A stretch of 64,000 nucleotides of DNA from Inquilinus limosus DSM 16000 (GCF_000423185.1 NZ_AUHM01000002.1:124001-188000), one strand, 5' to 3'. Positions 33,573 through 42,988 are shown, numbered from the stretch's first letter. Notes: generated by a model not told the origin, from the sequence alone. Translations and numbers: made by a program.

Positions 33573-34802
33573 ATGAGTGGTGTTCGTCCCCGTTGGCGGT
33601 CCCGCCGGCTCGGCCTGTTGGCGCTGGCGGTGGTCGGCCTTTCGGTGGCGGCCGGCGGCTGGCGCATCCTGGCCTCGGACCGCCTCGACCGGCCCGCCGA
33701 CGATCCCGCTGCCCCGGCCCCCGCCACGACCGTCGTCCGGGCGGAGATGCATGACGTGGTCGAGACCCTGGCCGTGACCGGCACGCTGGCGGCGCGCGAG
33801 GAGGTGCTGGTCGGCGCCGAGGTCGACGGCCTGCGCATCGTCACGATCGACGCCGATGTCGGCGACCGGGTCGCCGCCGGCCAGGTGCTGGCCCGGCTGG
33901 ACCATGCCCAGCTGGACACCCAGCTGGCGCAGAGCGAGGCCAGCATCGCCAAGGCCGAGGCCGCGATCCAGCAGGCCCAGGCCTCGGTCGCCGAAGCCCA
34001 GGCCTCGGCGATCCAGTCCCAGGCCTCGCTGGAGCGGACGCAGACCTTGCGCGCCAACGGCAACGCCTCGGCCGAGCAGCTGCTGGCGCGGCAGACCGAG
34101 GTCAAGGTCGCCGAGGCCCGCATCGCCTCGGCCCAGGAGACCGCGCGCTCGGCCATGGCCGACAAGGCGCTGGCCCAGGCGCAGCGGGACGATGTCGCGC
34201 TGCGTATCGCCCGGGCCGAGATCAAGGCGCCGGTGGCGGGCGTGGTGTCGGAGCGGCAGGCCCGGATCGGCGCCGTGGTCGGCATGTCGAGCGCGCCCCT
34301 GTTCCGGCTGATCCGCAACGGCGAGGTCGAGTTCCTGGCCGAGGTGACCGAGACCGGCATGCCGCGGGTCGCGGTGGGCCAGCCGGTCGAGCTGCAGCTG
34401 ACCGGCTTCGACCGGCCGGTGCGCGGCACGGTGCGGCTGGTCGATCCGACCGTCGACGCCACCAGCCGGCTCGGCCGAGTCGCCATCACCCTGCCGGACG
34501 AGCTCGGGCTGCGGCCCGGCGTCTTCGCCCAGGGCGCGATCGAGACCGGCCGCCGGCGGGCGCTGACCGTGCCGCTGTCGGCGGTGTTCTTCAGCACCGA
34601 GGGCGCCTATGTCCAGGCGGTCCGCGACACCGTGGTCGACCGCCGCCCGGTCGAAACCGGCTTCATCGGCGACGGACGGGTCGAGATCCGCCGCGGCCTG
34701 GCCGAAGGCGAGGCGGTGGTGCTGCGCGCCGGCAGCTTCCTGCGCTCCGGCGACCGCATCGCCCCGGTGCCGCCGCCGGTCGCCGCCGCGACGGCGGGGT
34801 AA
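33573..34802 (+). CDS. RND efflux membrane-fusion (periplasmic adaptor) subunit
   Basis: A 409-residue adaptor. An N-terminal membrane anchor (about residues 12-32) is followed by a barrel-sandwich lipoyl half 'GTLAAREEVLVGAEVDGLRI...GDRVAAGQVLARLD'. A long Ala/Gln-rich coiled-coil hairpin (about 110-215) precedes the second lipoyl half 'IKAPVAGVVSERQARIGAVV' and beta-barrel domains with 'VGQPVELQLTGFDRPVRG'. Such proteins join an inner-membrane RND pump to an outer-membrane channel; no TolC-like gene is adjacent. It starts 15 bases after the GT gene and is followed after 2 bases by its pump. Confidence 0.93.
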   Translation: MSGVRPRWRSRRLGLLALAVVGLSVAAGGWRILASDRLDRPADDPAAPAPATTVVRAEMHDVVETLAVTGTLAAREEVLVGAEVDGLRIVTIDADVGDRVAAGQVLARLDHAQLDTQLAQSEASIAKAEAAIQQAQASVAEAQASAIQSQASLERTQTLRANGNASAEQLLARQTEVKVAEARIASAQETARSAMADKALAQAQRDDVALRIARAEIKAPVAGVVSERQARIGAVVGMSSAPLFRLIRNGEVEFLAEVTETGMPRVAVGQPVELQLTGFDRPVRGTVRLVDPTVDATSRLGRVAITLPDELGLRPGVFAQGAIETGRRRALTVPLSAVFFSTEGAYVQAVRDTVVDRRPVETGFIGDGRVEIRRGLAEGEAVVLRAGSFLRSGDRIAPVPPPVAAATAG

Positions 34803-34804
34803 TC

Positions 34805-37800
34805 ATGGCGCTGAACATCTCGGCCTGGTCGATCCGCAAGCCGATCCCGCCGCTGGTCCTGTTCGCGGTGCTGATCGTGCTCGGCTTCGTCAGCTTCCGG
34901 TCGCTGCCGGTCACCCAGATGCCGAACATCGACGTGCCGGTGGTGACCGTCACCATCGCCCAGGCCGGCGCCGCGCCGAGCGAGCTGGAGACCCAGGTGG
35001 CCCGGCCGGTCGAGGACGCGGTCGCCGGGCTGACCGGGGTCAAGCACGTCACCTCCGCCCTGTCCGACGGGGCCGCCGTCACCATGGTCGAGTTCGTGCT
35101 GGACACGCCGACCGACCGGGCGGTGAACGACGTGCGCGACGCCGTGTCCAAGATCCGCTCCACCCTGCCGCAGAGCATCGAGGAGCCGGTGATCCAGCGC
35201 ATCGACGTCGCCGGGCTGCCGATCCTGACCTATGCCGCCTCGGTCCCGGGCATGAGCGTCGAGCAGCTGTCCTGGTTCGTCGACGACACGGTGGTGCGGG
35301 CGATGCAGGGCGTGCCCGGCATCGCCCAGGTCAAGCGCATCGGCGGCGTCGACCGCGAGATCCGGGTCGAGCTGAGGCCGGACCGGCTGGCGGCGCTGGG
35401 CATCACCGCGTCGGAGGTGAACGACCAGCTGCGCGCCAGCAACATCGACCTGGCCGGCGGCCGCGGCACGGTGGGCGTGCAGGAGCAGTCGATCCGCACC
35501 CTGGCCGGTGCGGCGACGGTCGAGGAGCTGGCGCAGCGCCGCATCGCCCTGCCCGGCGGCCGCCAGGCGCTGCTGCAGGACCTCGCCACTGTGACCGACG
35601 GCGGGGCCGAGCCGCGGAGCTTCGCCCGGGTCGACGGCAAGCCCGTGGTCGCCTTCAGCCTGTACCGGGCCAAGGGCTTCTCCGACGTCGTGGTGGCCGA
35701 CGCCGCCCAGGCGCGGCTGCAGCAGCTGACGGCGGAGCATCCGGAGCTGTCGATCGCCGAGATCGACAACATCGTGCGCTACACCCGCGCCGATTACGAC
35801 ATGACCATGGAGACGCTGATCGAGGGCGCCATCCTGGCCGTCATCGTCGTCTTCCTGTTCCTGCGCGACATCAGGGCCACGATCATCTCCGCCCTCGCCA
35901 TCCCGCTGTCGGTGCTGCCGACCTTCGCGGTGATGGAGGCCCTGGGCTTCTCGCTGAACTCGATCAGCCTGCTGGCGATCACGCTGGCGACCGGCATCCT
36001 GGTCGACGACGCCATCGTCGAGATCGAGAACATCGTCCGCCACATGCGCATGGGCAAATCGCCCTACCGCGCCGCGATCCAGGCGGCGGACGAGATCGGC
36101 CTGGCCGTGGTCGCCACCACCATGACCATCGTCGCGGTGTTCCTGCCGGTCAGCTTCATGGGCGGCATCGCCGGCCAGTACTTCAAGCAGTTCGGCATCA
36201 CCGTCGCCGTCGCGGTCACCTTCTCGCTGCTGGTGGCGCGGCTGGTGACGCCGCTGATGGCGGCCTATCTGATGCGCGACCACGCGCATGAAGAGGAACG
36301 CGACGGCCGGGTGATGCGCGTCTATCTGCGGCTGCTGGACTGGTCGATCCGGCACCGCGGCCGCACCATCGCGGCGGGGCTCGGCATCTTCGTCGCCTCG
36401 GCCGCGCTGGCCAGCCTGTTCCCGACCGGCCTCCTGCCGAACAACGACATCTCCCGCTCCTCCCTCTCGATCGAGCTGCCGCCCGGATCGACGCTGGAGG
36501 ACACCCAGGCGGTGGCCGACCGCCTGTCGGCCCTGCTCCGCGCCCAGCCGGAGGTGAAGAGCGTCTATGCCGTGGTCGGCGGCGACGGCGTGAATCCGCT
36601 CGACGTCGTCGGCGGCGAGGTGCGCAAGGCGACCATCGTCGCGACCCTGGTGCCGCGGGCCGAGCGCAGCCTGGACCAGAAGGCGTGGGAGAGCGCGATG
36701 CGGCCGAAGATCGCCGCCGAGCCCGACCTGCGCTTCAGCTTCAGCGCCAGCGGGGCGCGCGAATACACCCTTCTGCTCTCCGGCAATGATTCGGTGGAGC
36801 TGGTGCGGGCTTCGCTGGCGATCGAGCGCGAGATCCGCGAGCGCGTGCCGGTGCTGGCCAATGTCGTCTCCACCGCCGCGATCGACCGGCCGGAGATCCG
36901 CATCGTGCCCCGCCTGGCCGAGGCCGCAGCGCTGGGCGTGTCGGTGGCGCAGATCGCCGAGACGGTGCGGATCGCGACGCTCGGCGACACCTCCGCCAAC
37001 CTCGCCAAGTTCTCCTCGGGAGACCGCCAGATCCCGATCCGGGTGCAGATCGCCGAGAATGCGCGCGGTCGCCTCGCCACCTTCGAGACCCTGCGGGTGC
37101 CGACCGCGACCGGCGGCAAGGTGCCGCTGACCTCGGTCGCCCATATCGGCTTCGGCGAGGGCGCCACCACAATCGACCGTTACGACCGCCAGCGCCGCGT
37201 CTCGATCGAGGGCGACCTGGTGGGCAAGACGCCGCTGGGCGAGGCGATGACCGCGGTGCTGGCGCTGCCCTCGGTCCGCAATCTGCCGCCCGGCGTCACC
37301 ATCCGGCCCTTCGGCGACGCCGAGATCATGCAGGAGGTGTTCTCCGGCTTCACCCTGGCGATGGGCGCCGGAGTCCTGATGGTCTTCGCGGTGCTGGTGC
37401 TGCTGTTCGCCGACATCGCCCAGCCGGTCACCATCCTGGTGTCGCTGCCGCTGTCGATCGGCGGCGCCTTCCTGGCGCTGCTGGCCACCGGCTACCCGAT
37501 CAGCCTGCCGGTGGTGATCGGCATCCTGATGCTGCTGGGCATCGTCACCAAGAACGCGATTCTCTTGGTCGATTTCGCGATCGAGGCGATCGCCGCCGGC
37601 GCCGGCCGTACCGAGGCGCTGATCGAGGCCGGGCGCAAGCGTGCCCGGCCGGTGGTGATGACCACGGTGGCGATGATCGCCGGCATGGTGCCCTCGGCCA
37701 TCGGCTGGGGCGAAGGCGGCGCCTTCCGCTCGCCCATGGCCTCGGTGGTGATCGGCGGGCTGATCACCTCGACCGTGCTGAGCCTGGTGTTCGTGCCGGC

Positions 37801-37906
37801 GGTGTTCACCGTGCTGGACGACCTGAACCGCCTGTTCGGCCGCGTCTTCGGCCGCTTCGTCGGCGCCCGCGACGAGCCGGAGCCGGCCGCCCCGCCGGCG
37901 GAATAG
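34805..37906 (+). CDS. RND-family efflux pump, HAE1-type inner-membrane permease
   Basis: A 1033-residue proton-driven exporter with the twelve-helix, two-large-loop RND plan. Signatures: N-terminal '[24 protein letters not shown]', '[12 protein letters not shown]', proton-relay Asp pair D401-D402 in '[14 protein letters not shown]', and the relay Lys K916 in '[17 protein letters not shown]', followed by '[16 protein letters not shown]'. The relay residues are intact, so it should be active. Because it is embedded in the NRPS/GT operon, its likely cargo is the operon product, although self-protection against other amphiphiles is possible. Confidence 0.96.
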   Translation: MALNISAWSIRKPIPPLVLFAVLIVLGFVSFRSLPVTQMPNIDVPVVTVTIAQAGAAPSELETQVARPVEDAVAGLTGVKHVTSALSDGAAVTMVEFVLDTPTDRAVNDVRDAVSKIRSTLPQSIEEPVIQRIDVAGLPILTYAASVPGMSVEQLSWFVDDTVVRAMQGVPGIAQVKRIGGVDREIRVELRPDRLAALGITASEVNDQLRASNIDLAGGRGTVGVQEQSIRTLAGAATVEELAQRRIALPGGRQALLQDLATVTDGGAEPRSFARVDGKPVVAFSLYRAKGFSDVVVADAAQARLQQLTAEHPELSIAEIDNIVRYTRADYDMTMETLIEGAILAVIVVFLFLRDIRATIISALAIPLSVLPTFAVMEALGFSLNSISLLAITLATGILVDDAIVEIENIVRHMRMGKSPYRAAIQAADEIGLAVVATTMTIVAVFLPVSFMGGIAGQYFKQFGITVAVAVTFSLLVARLVTPLMAAYLMRDHAHEEERDGRVMRVYLRLLDWSIRHRGRTIAAGLGIFVASAALASLFPTGLLPNNDISRSSLSIELPPGSTLEDTQAVADRLSALLRAQPEVKSVYAVVGGDGVNPLDVVGGEVRKATIVATLVPRAERSLDQKAWESAMRPKIAAEPDLRFSFSASGAREYTLLLSGNDSVELVRASLAIEREIRERVPVLANVVSTAAIDRPEIRIVPRLAEAAALGVSVAQIAETVRIATLGDTSANLAKFSSGDRQIPIRVQIAENARGRLATFETLRVPTATGGKVPLTSVAHIGFGEGATTIDRYDRQRRVSIEGDLVGKTPLGEAMTAVLALPSVRNLPPGVTIRPFGDAEIMQEVFSGFTLAMGAGVLMVFAVLVLLFADIAQPVTILVSLPLSIGGAFLALLATGYPISLPVVIGILMLLGIVTKNAILLVDFAIEAIAAGAGRTEALIEAGRKRARPVVMTTVAMIAGMVPSAIGWGEGGAFRSPMASVVIGGLITSTVLSLVFVPAVFTVLDDLNRLFGRVFGRFVGARDEPEPAAPPAE

Positions 37907-37938
37907 GCCGACAAATCATACGAAGACGGTGAGACCCG

Positions 37939-38916
37939 ATGACGTCGCTTGGAGCCGTGGTTGTCCTATTCCACCCGACGGCGGACCAGATCGCGCGGGT
38001 CGTCGAGCTGCGCAGGCACTGCGACCAGCTCGTCGTCGTGGACAACACACCGCAGCCCGACGACCGGCTGGCCGCATTGTTCGCGGAACACGACATCGCT
38101 CTGATTCATGAGGGGAACAGGAACGGCATCGCCGGAGCCCACAATCGCGGATTGGCGAGCCAGTTCGAGCGGGGCGCGGATGCGGTTGCCCTCATCGACC
38201 AGGACTCGGTCATGCCGGCGGCCTATTTCCCGGTCATGCGCGAGATCTGCGCGACGCTGGGTTCACAGCCCTTCATGGTGGGACCCCGGATCTTCGACGA
38301 AATCGTTCAAGCGTACCTGCCGGTGCTGGAGACCAACGGCATCACCGTACGGCAGATCGACATGCGCGAAGACGCCGGCATGCAGCGTTGTGCACTCCTG
38401 ATATCCTCCGGCTGCGTGATCTCACGCGCCGCGTTTGCGAAGCTCGGCCCGTTCGACGAGACGCTCTTCATCGATCACGTCGACACCGAATACTGCTTCA
38501 GAGCGCACGCCCATGAGATCCCGCTATACGTCACCCCGGCACTGACGCTGTCTCATCGGATCGGGGATCTGCGTCGCCACAAGCTGGGCCCGTTCAAGAC
38601 GGTGACGCTGAATCATCCCTGGCGCCGGCGCTATTACAACGCCCGCAACGCCGTTCAGCTTCTGTTGCGATACGGGAGGCGATATCCGGTCGTCTTCATG
38701 GTGAATCTGTTCACCTTGAGGGAGATCTTTTTCATCGCGTTGCTCGAGGAGGCCAAGCTCGCCAAGCTCACCGGCATCGTGATGGGAATCGTGGACGGGC
38801 TGTCCGGGCGCCTCGGGCCGATCGAGAAGACACGTCCGCGATTGGTCGCGCGCTTTGCACACGGGGCCGGTCGACGACAGCTCGAGCCGAGGCTGGGCCG
38901 CAGCGGGCGTGGTTAG
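37939..38916 (+). CDS. GT2-family glycosyltransferase, RhlC-like rhamnosyltransferase
   Basis: A 325-residue GT-A enzyme. 'GAVVVLFHPTADQI' and 'LVVVDNTP' start the nucleotide-binding fold; 'NGIAGAHNRGL', 'ALIDQDSVMP' (DxD-like) and 'LLISSGCVISRAAFAKLGPFDETLFIDHVDTEYCFRA' (about 150-190) follow. The block 'FIDHVDTEY...PLYV.P.L.L.HRIG' continues with 'LNHPWRRRYYNARN', and the tail 'GIVDGLSGRLGPIEKTRPRL' is strikingly like Pseudomonas RhlC as I remember it, which adds the second L-rhamnose to rhamnolipids. Its codons look somewhat less GC-biased than the neighbours, hinting at separate origin. It follows the RND gene by 32 bases and directly abuts the MFS gene. Confidence 0.88.
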   Translation: MTSLGAVVVLFHPTADQIARVVELRRHCDQLVVVDNTPQPDDRLAALFAEHDIALIHEGNRNGIAGAHNRGLASQFERGADAVALIDQDSVMPAAYFPVMREICATLGSQPFMVGPRIFDEIVQAYLPVLETNGITVRQIDMREDAGMQRCALLISSGCVISRAAFAKLGPFDETLFIDHVDTEYCFRAHAHEIPLYVTPALTLSHRIGDLRRHKLGPFKTVTLNHPWRRRYYNARNAVQLLLRYGRRYPVVFMVNLFTLREIFFIALLEEAKLAKLTGIVMGIVDGLSGRLGPIEKTRPRLVARFAHGAGRRQLEPRLGRSGRG

Positions 38917-40188
38917 ATGCAGATGTCCAGCCCGCCTCCGCGCCGACCGGGCCGCGCCGCGGTCGCCTTCGTCTTCGTCACCATCCTGCTCGACACCCTC
39001 GCGCTCGGCGTGATGGTGCCGGTCCTGCCCAAGCTGATCGTCGAGTTCGAGGGCGGCGACATGGAGCGGGCGGCGTCGATCACCGGGCTGTTCGGCCTGG
39101 CCTGGGCGGCGATGCAGTTTCTGGCCTCGCCGGTGCTGGGCGCGCTGTCCGACCGGTTCGGGCGGCGGCCGGTGATCCTCCTGTCCAATCTCGGCCTCGG
39201 CCTCGACTACCTGCTGATGGCGCTGGCACCGAACCTGACCTGGCTGCTGGTCGGGCGGCTGGTCTCCGGCATCACCTCCGCCAGCGCCTCGACCGCCATC
39301 GCCTATGTCGCCGACGTGACGCCGCCGGAGCAGCGCGCCGCCAAGTTCGGACTGCTCGGCGCCGCCTTCGGCTTCGGCTTCATCGCCGGACCGGCGCTGG
39401 GCGGGCTCCTGGCCGGCATCGACCCCAGGCTGCCGTTCTGGGCCGCGGCGGCGCTCAGCCTCGCCAATGCCGCCTACGGCCTGCTGATCCTGCCGGAATC
39501 GCTGTCGCCGGAGCGGCGCGCCCGCTTCACCTGGAACGGGGCCAGCCCCTTCGGCGCCATGGCGCTGCTGCGCTCGTCCCCGGCGCTGCTCGGCCTCGCC
39601 GGCGCAACCTTGCTGATGTTCCTGGCACAAGAATCCATACCCAGCCTTTACGTGCTCTACGCCATCCAGCGTTACGGCTGGGACGACGCGGCGGTCGGGC
39701 TGTCGCTGGCGGCGGCCGGCGCCGGGTCGATGGTGGTGTCGGCGGCCCTGATCGGCCCGGCCGTGGCCCGGCTGGGCGAGCGCCGGGCGATGGCCGCGGG
39801 GCTGGTCTTCGGCGTTGCCGGCTTCGCCCTGTTCGCCCTGGCCCGGACCGGCTGGGTGTTCCTGGCGGCGATCCCGTTGCTCTCGCTGTGCGCCCTGACC
39901 GGGCCGGCGCTGCAGGCGCTGATGTCGCGCCGGGTCGGGGCGGACGAGCAGGGGCGGCTGCAGGGGGCGCTGGCGGGGCTGCGCGGCATCACCGGCATGA
40001 TCGGCCCGGTGCTGTTCACCCAGAGCTTCGCGTTCGGCATCGCACCAACGGCGGGCCTGGATTCGCCCGGCCTGCCCTACGGGCTGGCGGCGGCGCTTCT
40101 GGCGTTGGCCCTGGTGCTGGCGTGGCGGATCACCCGGGTGGAAGGCGTCCGGTCGGACACGGAGCCGGCCCGGCCGCCGGCGGAATAG
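38917..40188 (+). CDS. MFS transporter (TetA/multidrug type)
   Basis: A 423-residue twelve-helix exporter. 'ILLDTLALGVMVPVLPKLI' is helix 1 with the antiporter Asp; the loop 2-3 motif A 'GALSDRFGRRPVILLSN' and the motif C-like 'GAAFGFGFIAGPALGGLL' identify the drug:H+ antiporter-1 (TetA-like) group. It starts immediately after the GT2 stop, so co-transcription is near certain. Rhamnolipid operons of Burkholderia also carry an MFS gene beside rhlC, which supports an export role for the cluster product. A palindromic repeat follows the gene. Confidence 0.93.
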   Translation: MQMSSPPPRRPGRAAVAFVFVTILLDTLALGVMVPVLPKLIVEFEGGDMERAASITGLFGLAWAAMQFLASPVLGALSDRFGRRPVILLSNLGLGLDYLLMALAPNLTWLLVGRLVSGITSASASTAIAYVADVTPPEQRAAKFGLLGAAFGFGFIAGPALGGLLAGIDPRLPFWAAAALSLANAAYGLLILPESLSPERRARFTWNGASPFGAMALLRSSPALLGLAGATLLMFLAQESIPSLYVLYAIQRYGWDDAAVGLSLAAAGAGSMVVSAALIGPAVARLGERRAMAAGLVFGVAGFALFALARTGWVFLAAIPLLSLCALTGPALQALMSRRVGADEQGRLQGALAGLRGITGMIGPVLFTQSFAFGIAPTAGLDSPGLPYGLAAALLALALVLAWRITRVEGVRSDTEPARPPAE

Positions 40189-40205
40189 CGCGCCCGCCGT
40201 CGCAG

Positions 40206-40276
40206 GTTGGGTTCGCGAAAGCGAACCCAACATCGCGCAGCCGAGCCGGTGCTGGGTTCGCCAAGGCGAACCCAGC
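40206..40276. repeat. Pair of related hairpins (GTTGGGTTCGC-type) after the MFS gene
   Basis: Two hairpins of the same sequence family: GTTGGGTTCGC/GCGAACCCAAC (40206-40216, 40221-40231) and GCTGGGTTCGCC/GGCGAACCCAGC (40251-40262, 40265-40276). They lie between converging genes at the end of the biosynthetic operon. The unit is a dispersed repeat type and probably serves as a bidirectional transcript end. Confidence 0.72.
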
Positions 40277-40283
40277 CTACGAT

Positions 40284-40523
40284 TCACATCCGCAGGATCA
40301 GGTCTCGCGGGTCCCGGGCTGGGCGGTACGTCTCCAGCCCCACGTCGCGACGCTGGTAGTCGTTCAACCGCTCCACGGACATCGTGCGGGCGCGTCGCCG
40401 GCGCAGCGCCTCGACCAGGATCGAGAGGCGCAGCCACAGGCCGAGTCGCGGCACCGCTGCGCGCGGCTCGACCGGCGGCACCAACCGGAGATACGGCACC
40501 CTGTCCGGAGCGGGCGGGGTCAT
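40284..40523 (-). CDS. DUF1127-like small protein
   Basis: A 79-residue basic protein. Its second half 'RRRARTMSVERLNDYQRRDVGLETYRP' follows the DUF1127 pattern (basic stretch, L-x-D-x-x-L-x-D-I/V-G-L), a small alphaproteobacterial family. Some members affect RNA turnover or phosphate and carbon metabolism. The ATG at 40521-40523 has AAGGA about ten bases upstream. An intrinsic terminator on the same strand lies only about 35 bases upstream of the start, so transcription either starts after it or must read through it. Confidence 0.68.
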   Translation of the reverse strand: MTPPAPDRVPYLRLVPPVEPRAAVPRLGLWLRLSILVEALRRRRARTMSVERLNDYQRRDVGLETYRPARDPRDLILRM

Positions 40524-40558
40524 GACCCTGGTCCTTTCGTGAGCGGTGGGACGGCAAC

Positions 40559-40589
40559 AAAAAACCCGCCGGGGAATCCGCGGCGGGTT
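40559..40589 (-). terminator. Intrinsic terminator, minus strand, upstream of DUF1127 gene
   Basis: Reading the minus strand, AACCCGCC (40589-40582) and GGCGGGTT (40570-40563) form a stem followed by a run of six T. It probably ends the transcript of the TPR/histidine-kinase genes upstream. A 32-codon frame (40722 to 40627, minus) precedes it but shows no amino-acid bias that would indicate attenuation. Confidence 0.72.
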
Positions 40590-40805
40590 CGGGTGAACGC
40601 GAGGGAGTCTGGACGATCCCGGGCCTAGGCCCTCTGAGCCACTCCTTCCCCAACGCGCAGCACGCCCGCCGCCGGCTGATGCCGGCGTCGCATGCGCAGC
40701 GATATGTTGAGGACAGCGTTCATGCCGGCAGGATCGGGGACGGCGACGGCGCCGTCAATGATCTTCGCCGCCGGCCGGCACGATTGCCCCGGGCCGGCGA
40801 GCCTG

Positions 40806-41312
40806 TCACCCCTCGCCGCCGGGCCGCTCGGCCAGGGCCCGGGCGTAGTTCGCCAGCGAGCGGTTGTAGCGCGGCAGGTGGCGGGCCAGGGCGGCGAGCG
40901 CAAGCGCCGCCGCCTCCCGCTCCCGCCCGGTGTCGGCCAGCGCCAGGGCCAGGAAGGCGGCGACCGCGTCGTCGAGCTCGTCGGAGCCGGCGTCCCGCTC
41001 GGCGATCAGCAGCGCCACGCTCTCCTCCGCCTGCCCCAGATTGCGCAGGGTGCTGGCGAGCTGGATCACCGCGCGGCGGCGCCGCAGGCCGGTGAGGCCG
41101 GCGGCCAGAGCCAGGCGATACAGCCCGGCCGCCTGCGCCTCGTGGCCGGTCGAATCATGGGCCGAGGCGCGTTCGAACAGCGCGGCCGCGTCGTCCGGCG
41201 GGCGTTCCGCCGCCAGAGCCTCGACCCGCGCGAGGAAGTCGGCCGGATCGAGCGAGTCGAAGGCGGCCCAGAGATCCGCCATCCGCCGGTCCCATTCCGC
41301 TTTACCGGTCAT
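40806..41312 (-). CDS. Tetratricopeptide-repeat protein (TPR_5 type)
   Basis: A 168-residue all-helical protein with TPR-like units: 'AALFERASAHDSTGHEAQAAGLYRLALAAGL', 'RAVIQLASTLRNLGQAEESVALLIAERD' and 'AFLALALADTGREREAAALALAALA'. The arrangement matches the small tetratrico-peptide group 5 proteins. Its ATG overlaps the stop of the histidine-kinase gene (ATGA), so the two are translationally coupled, but TPR_5 proteins have no known link to signalling. Confidence 0.85.
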   Translation of the reverse strand: MTGKAEWDRRMADLWAAFDSLDPADFLARVEALAAERPPDDAAALFERASAHDSTGHEAQAAGLYRLALAAGLTGLRRRRAVIQLASTLRNLGQAEESVALLIAERDAGSDELDDAVAAFLALALADTGREREAAALALAALARHLPRYNRSLANYARALAERPGGEG

Positions 41313-42988
41313 GCCCCCTCCGGCTCGCGCTGGGCCGGGATGTCGATGGTGAAGCGGGTGCCGGCGGGCCCGCTGTCGATGTCGATCGCGGCATCGAGCT
41401 GGCGCACCTGAGCCTGCAGCACCATCATGCCGAGACCGCCGTTCGACGGCAGCCTGCCCTCCGGCAGGCCGACGCCGTCATCGACCACCTCGAGACGCCA
41501 GCCGCCGCCGTCCCGCGGCCGGAAACGGATCTCCACCCGCCCTTCCCGGCGGCCCGGGAAGGCGTATTTCACGGCATTGGTGACCAGCTCGTTGACGATC
41601 AGCCCGAGCGGCACGATCCGCGACGGCGGCAGCTCGCCCGGCGCCGCCTCGACCACGATCGACTTGCCGCCATCCTCGGACAGAAGCGCCCGGGACAGGT
41701 CGTCGCACAGCCCGGTCAGGTACTCCTTCACCTCGACCCGGTCTACGTCGACATTGGCGTAGAGCCGGCGGTGGACGATGGCCAGGGCCTGGATCCGGTC
41801 GTTCGCCTCGGCCAGGGCATGCTTCGCCTCCGGGCTCTGCGCCCGCCGCGCCTGCAGCCCGAACAGGCTGGACAGGAGCTGGAAGCTGTTCATCACCCGG
41901 TGGTTGATCTCGCGCAGCAGCAGGTCCTTCTGCTTCAGGTTCTCCTCGATCCGGTCGGCCATGGCGTCGAAGGCGGTGGCGAGGCGGCCGAATTCATCGC
42001 TACCGTGGCGCAGCCGGACGCGGGCGTCGAGGCGGCCGCGCTGCCAGTCGCGGGTGGCGGCCACCAGCCGGTCGATCGGCCGCAGCAGGAACAGCCGGCC
42101 GCCGATGCCGGCGGCGGCGAGCGAGACCAGGAGGCCGGCGACGATCAGGGCGATGCCGCGCTGGGTGGCCGCGTCGATGGTGGCGAAGGCCGCCGCCCGG
42201 TCGATGCCGACCAGGACGAACAGGTCCAGCTCCTCCGACCGCATCGGCACATAGCCGTAGATCCGCATCGTGTCGTCGATCGCGCCGCTGGTGATCGAGC
42301 CCGCCTGCGGCGAGGCCAGGAGGTCGAGGAACTTGTTCGGCAGCTGCTTGCCGACCCAGGGCGTGTCCGGCCCCGGCAGGCGCGACATCACCACCCCGGC
42401 GCGGTCGGTGATCATGATCACCGCGTTCCGGGATTCGGTGTCTATGTTGATCGCCGCGGCCATGGCGTCGACGCTGAGCGCTGCCACCACCGCGCCCTGG
42501 AACGTGTCGCCGTCGAAGATCGGATAGGCGACGTGCAGCACCTTCTCACCGACCGCATCGGTGGTGGCGAAGCCGCCGACGGCGAAGCCGCGGATCTCCC
42601 GCGCGCGCTGGAAGAAGCCCTGATGGCCGACCGAGGTCGAGATCGCGGCGGTGTGGTTGGCGCCGCACAGCAGGTTGCCGTCGGCGTCGACCACGGCGAT
42701 GGCGTTCAGGCTCGGCACCTCCGACCGCAGATCGTCCACCACCTCGGTGCAGCGGCCGCCCTGCCCCTGGCGGATCGCCGGCACCCGGGCCATGGCGGCG
42801 AGCAGCTGGCGGATCCCGTCGACGATGCGGAACTGCGCCCCGGCGGCGACATTGGCCAGGCGGATCGCATCGTCCTGGATCTCGTTGGTGCGGGCGATCC
42901 GCAGCGCGTATTCGTTGTAGCCCTGCAGCGCGATGCCCGGCGCGACGGCCAGGGCGACCAGCAGGAACAGGCGCGAGAGCAGGTTCAT
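41309..42988 (-). CDS. Sensor histidine kinase, Cache-HAMP-HisKA_2-HATPase
   Basis: A 559-residue membrane sensor. TM1 is about residues 5-22; a periplasmic Cache-type domain (about 25-270) contains 'AIAVVDADGNLLCGA' and 'YPIFDGDTFQGAVVAALSV'. TM2 is about 275-300, followed by HAMP ('RPIDRLVAATRDWQRGRLDARV'), the HisKA_2 phosphoacceptor 'LLREINHRVMNSFQLLSSLFGLQAR' (H363), and an ATPase with 'IVNELVTNAVKYAF' (N box) and 'DDGVGLPEG' (G1). HisKA_2/HWE kinases often act in general stress or light signalling. No response regulator lies beside it. I chose the start at 42986-42988, as the earlier frame lacks a signal. Confidence 0.92.
   Translation of the reverse strand: MNLLSRLFLLVALAVAPGIALQGYNEYALRIARTNEIQDDAIRLANVAAGAQFRIVDGIRQLLAAMARVPAIRQGQGGRCTEVVDDLRSEVPSLNAIAVVDADGNLLCGANHTAAISTSVGHQGFFQRAREIRGFAVGGFATTDAVGEKVLHVAYPIFDGDTFQGAVVAALSVDAMAAAINIDTESRNAVIMITDRAGVVMSRLPGPDTPWVGKQLPNKFLDLLASPQAGSITSGAIDDTMRIYGYVPMRSEELDLFVLVGIDRAAAFATIDAATQRGIALIVAGLLVSLAAAGIGGRLFLLRPIDRLVAATRDWQRGRLDARVRLRHGSDEFGRLATAFDAMADRIEENLKQKDLLLREINHRVMNSFQLLSSLFGLQARRAQSPEAKHALAEANDRIQALAIVHRRLYANVDVDRVEVKEYLTGLCDDLSRALLSEDGGKSIVVEAAPGELPPSRIVPLGLIVNELVTNAVKYAFPGRREGRVEIRFRPRDGGGWRLEVVDDGVGLPEGRLPSNGGLGMMVLQAQVRQLDAAIDIDSGPAGTRFTIDIPAQREPEGA

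Noticed and set aside
27684-33905. A 2073-codon minus-strand open frame covering the NRPS and GT genes
   Set aside because: Its length comes from high GC3 on the sense strand. Composition (Gln/His/Arg/Gly-rich) is typical of antisense shadow, while the sense frame has complete NRPS and GT domains.
40625-40724. A 32-codon minus frame before the DUF1127 terminator as a regulatory leader peptide
   Set aside because: No enrichment for a particular amino acid and no clear alternative pairing. Kept only as context for the terminator.
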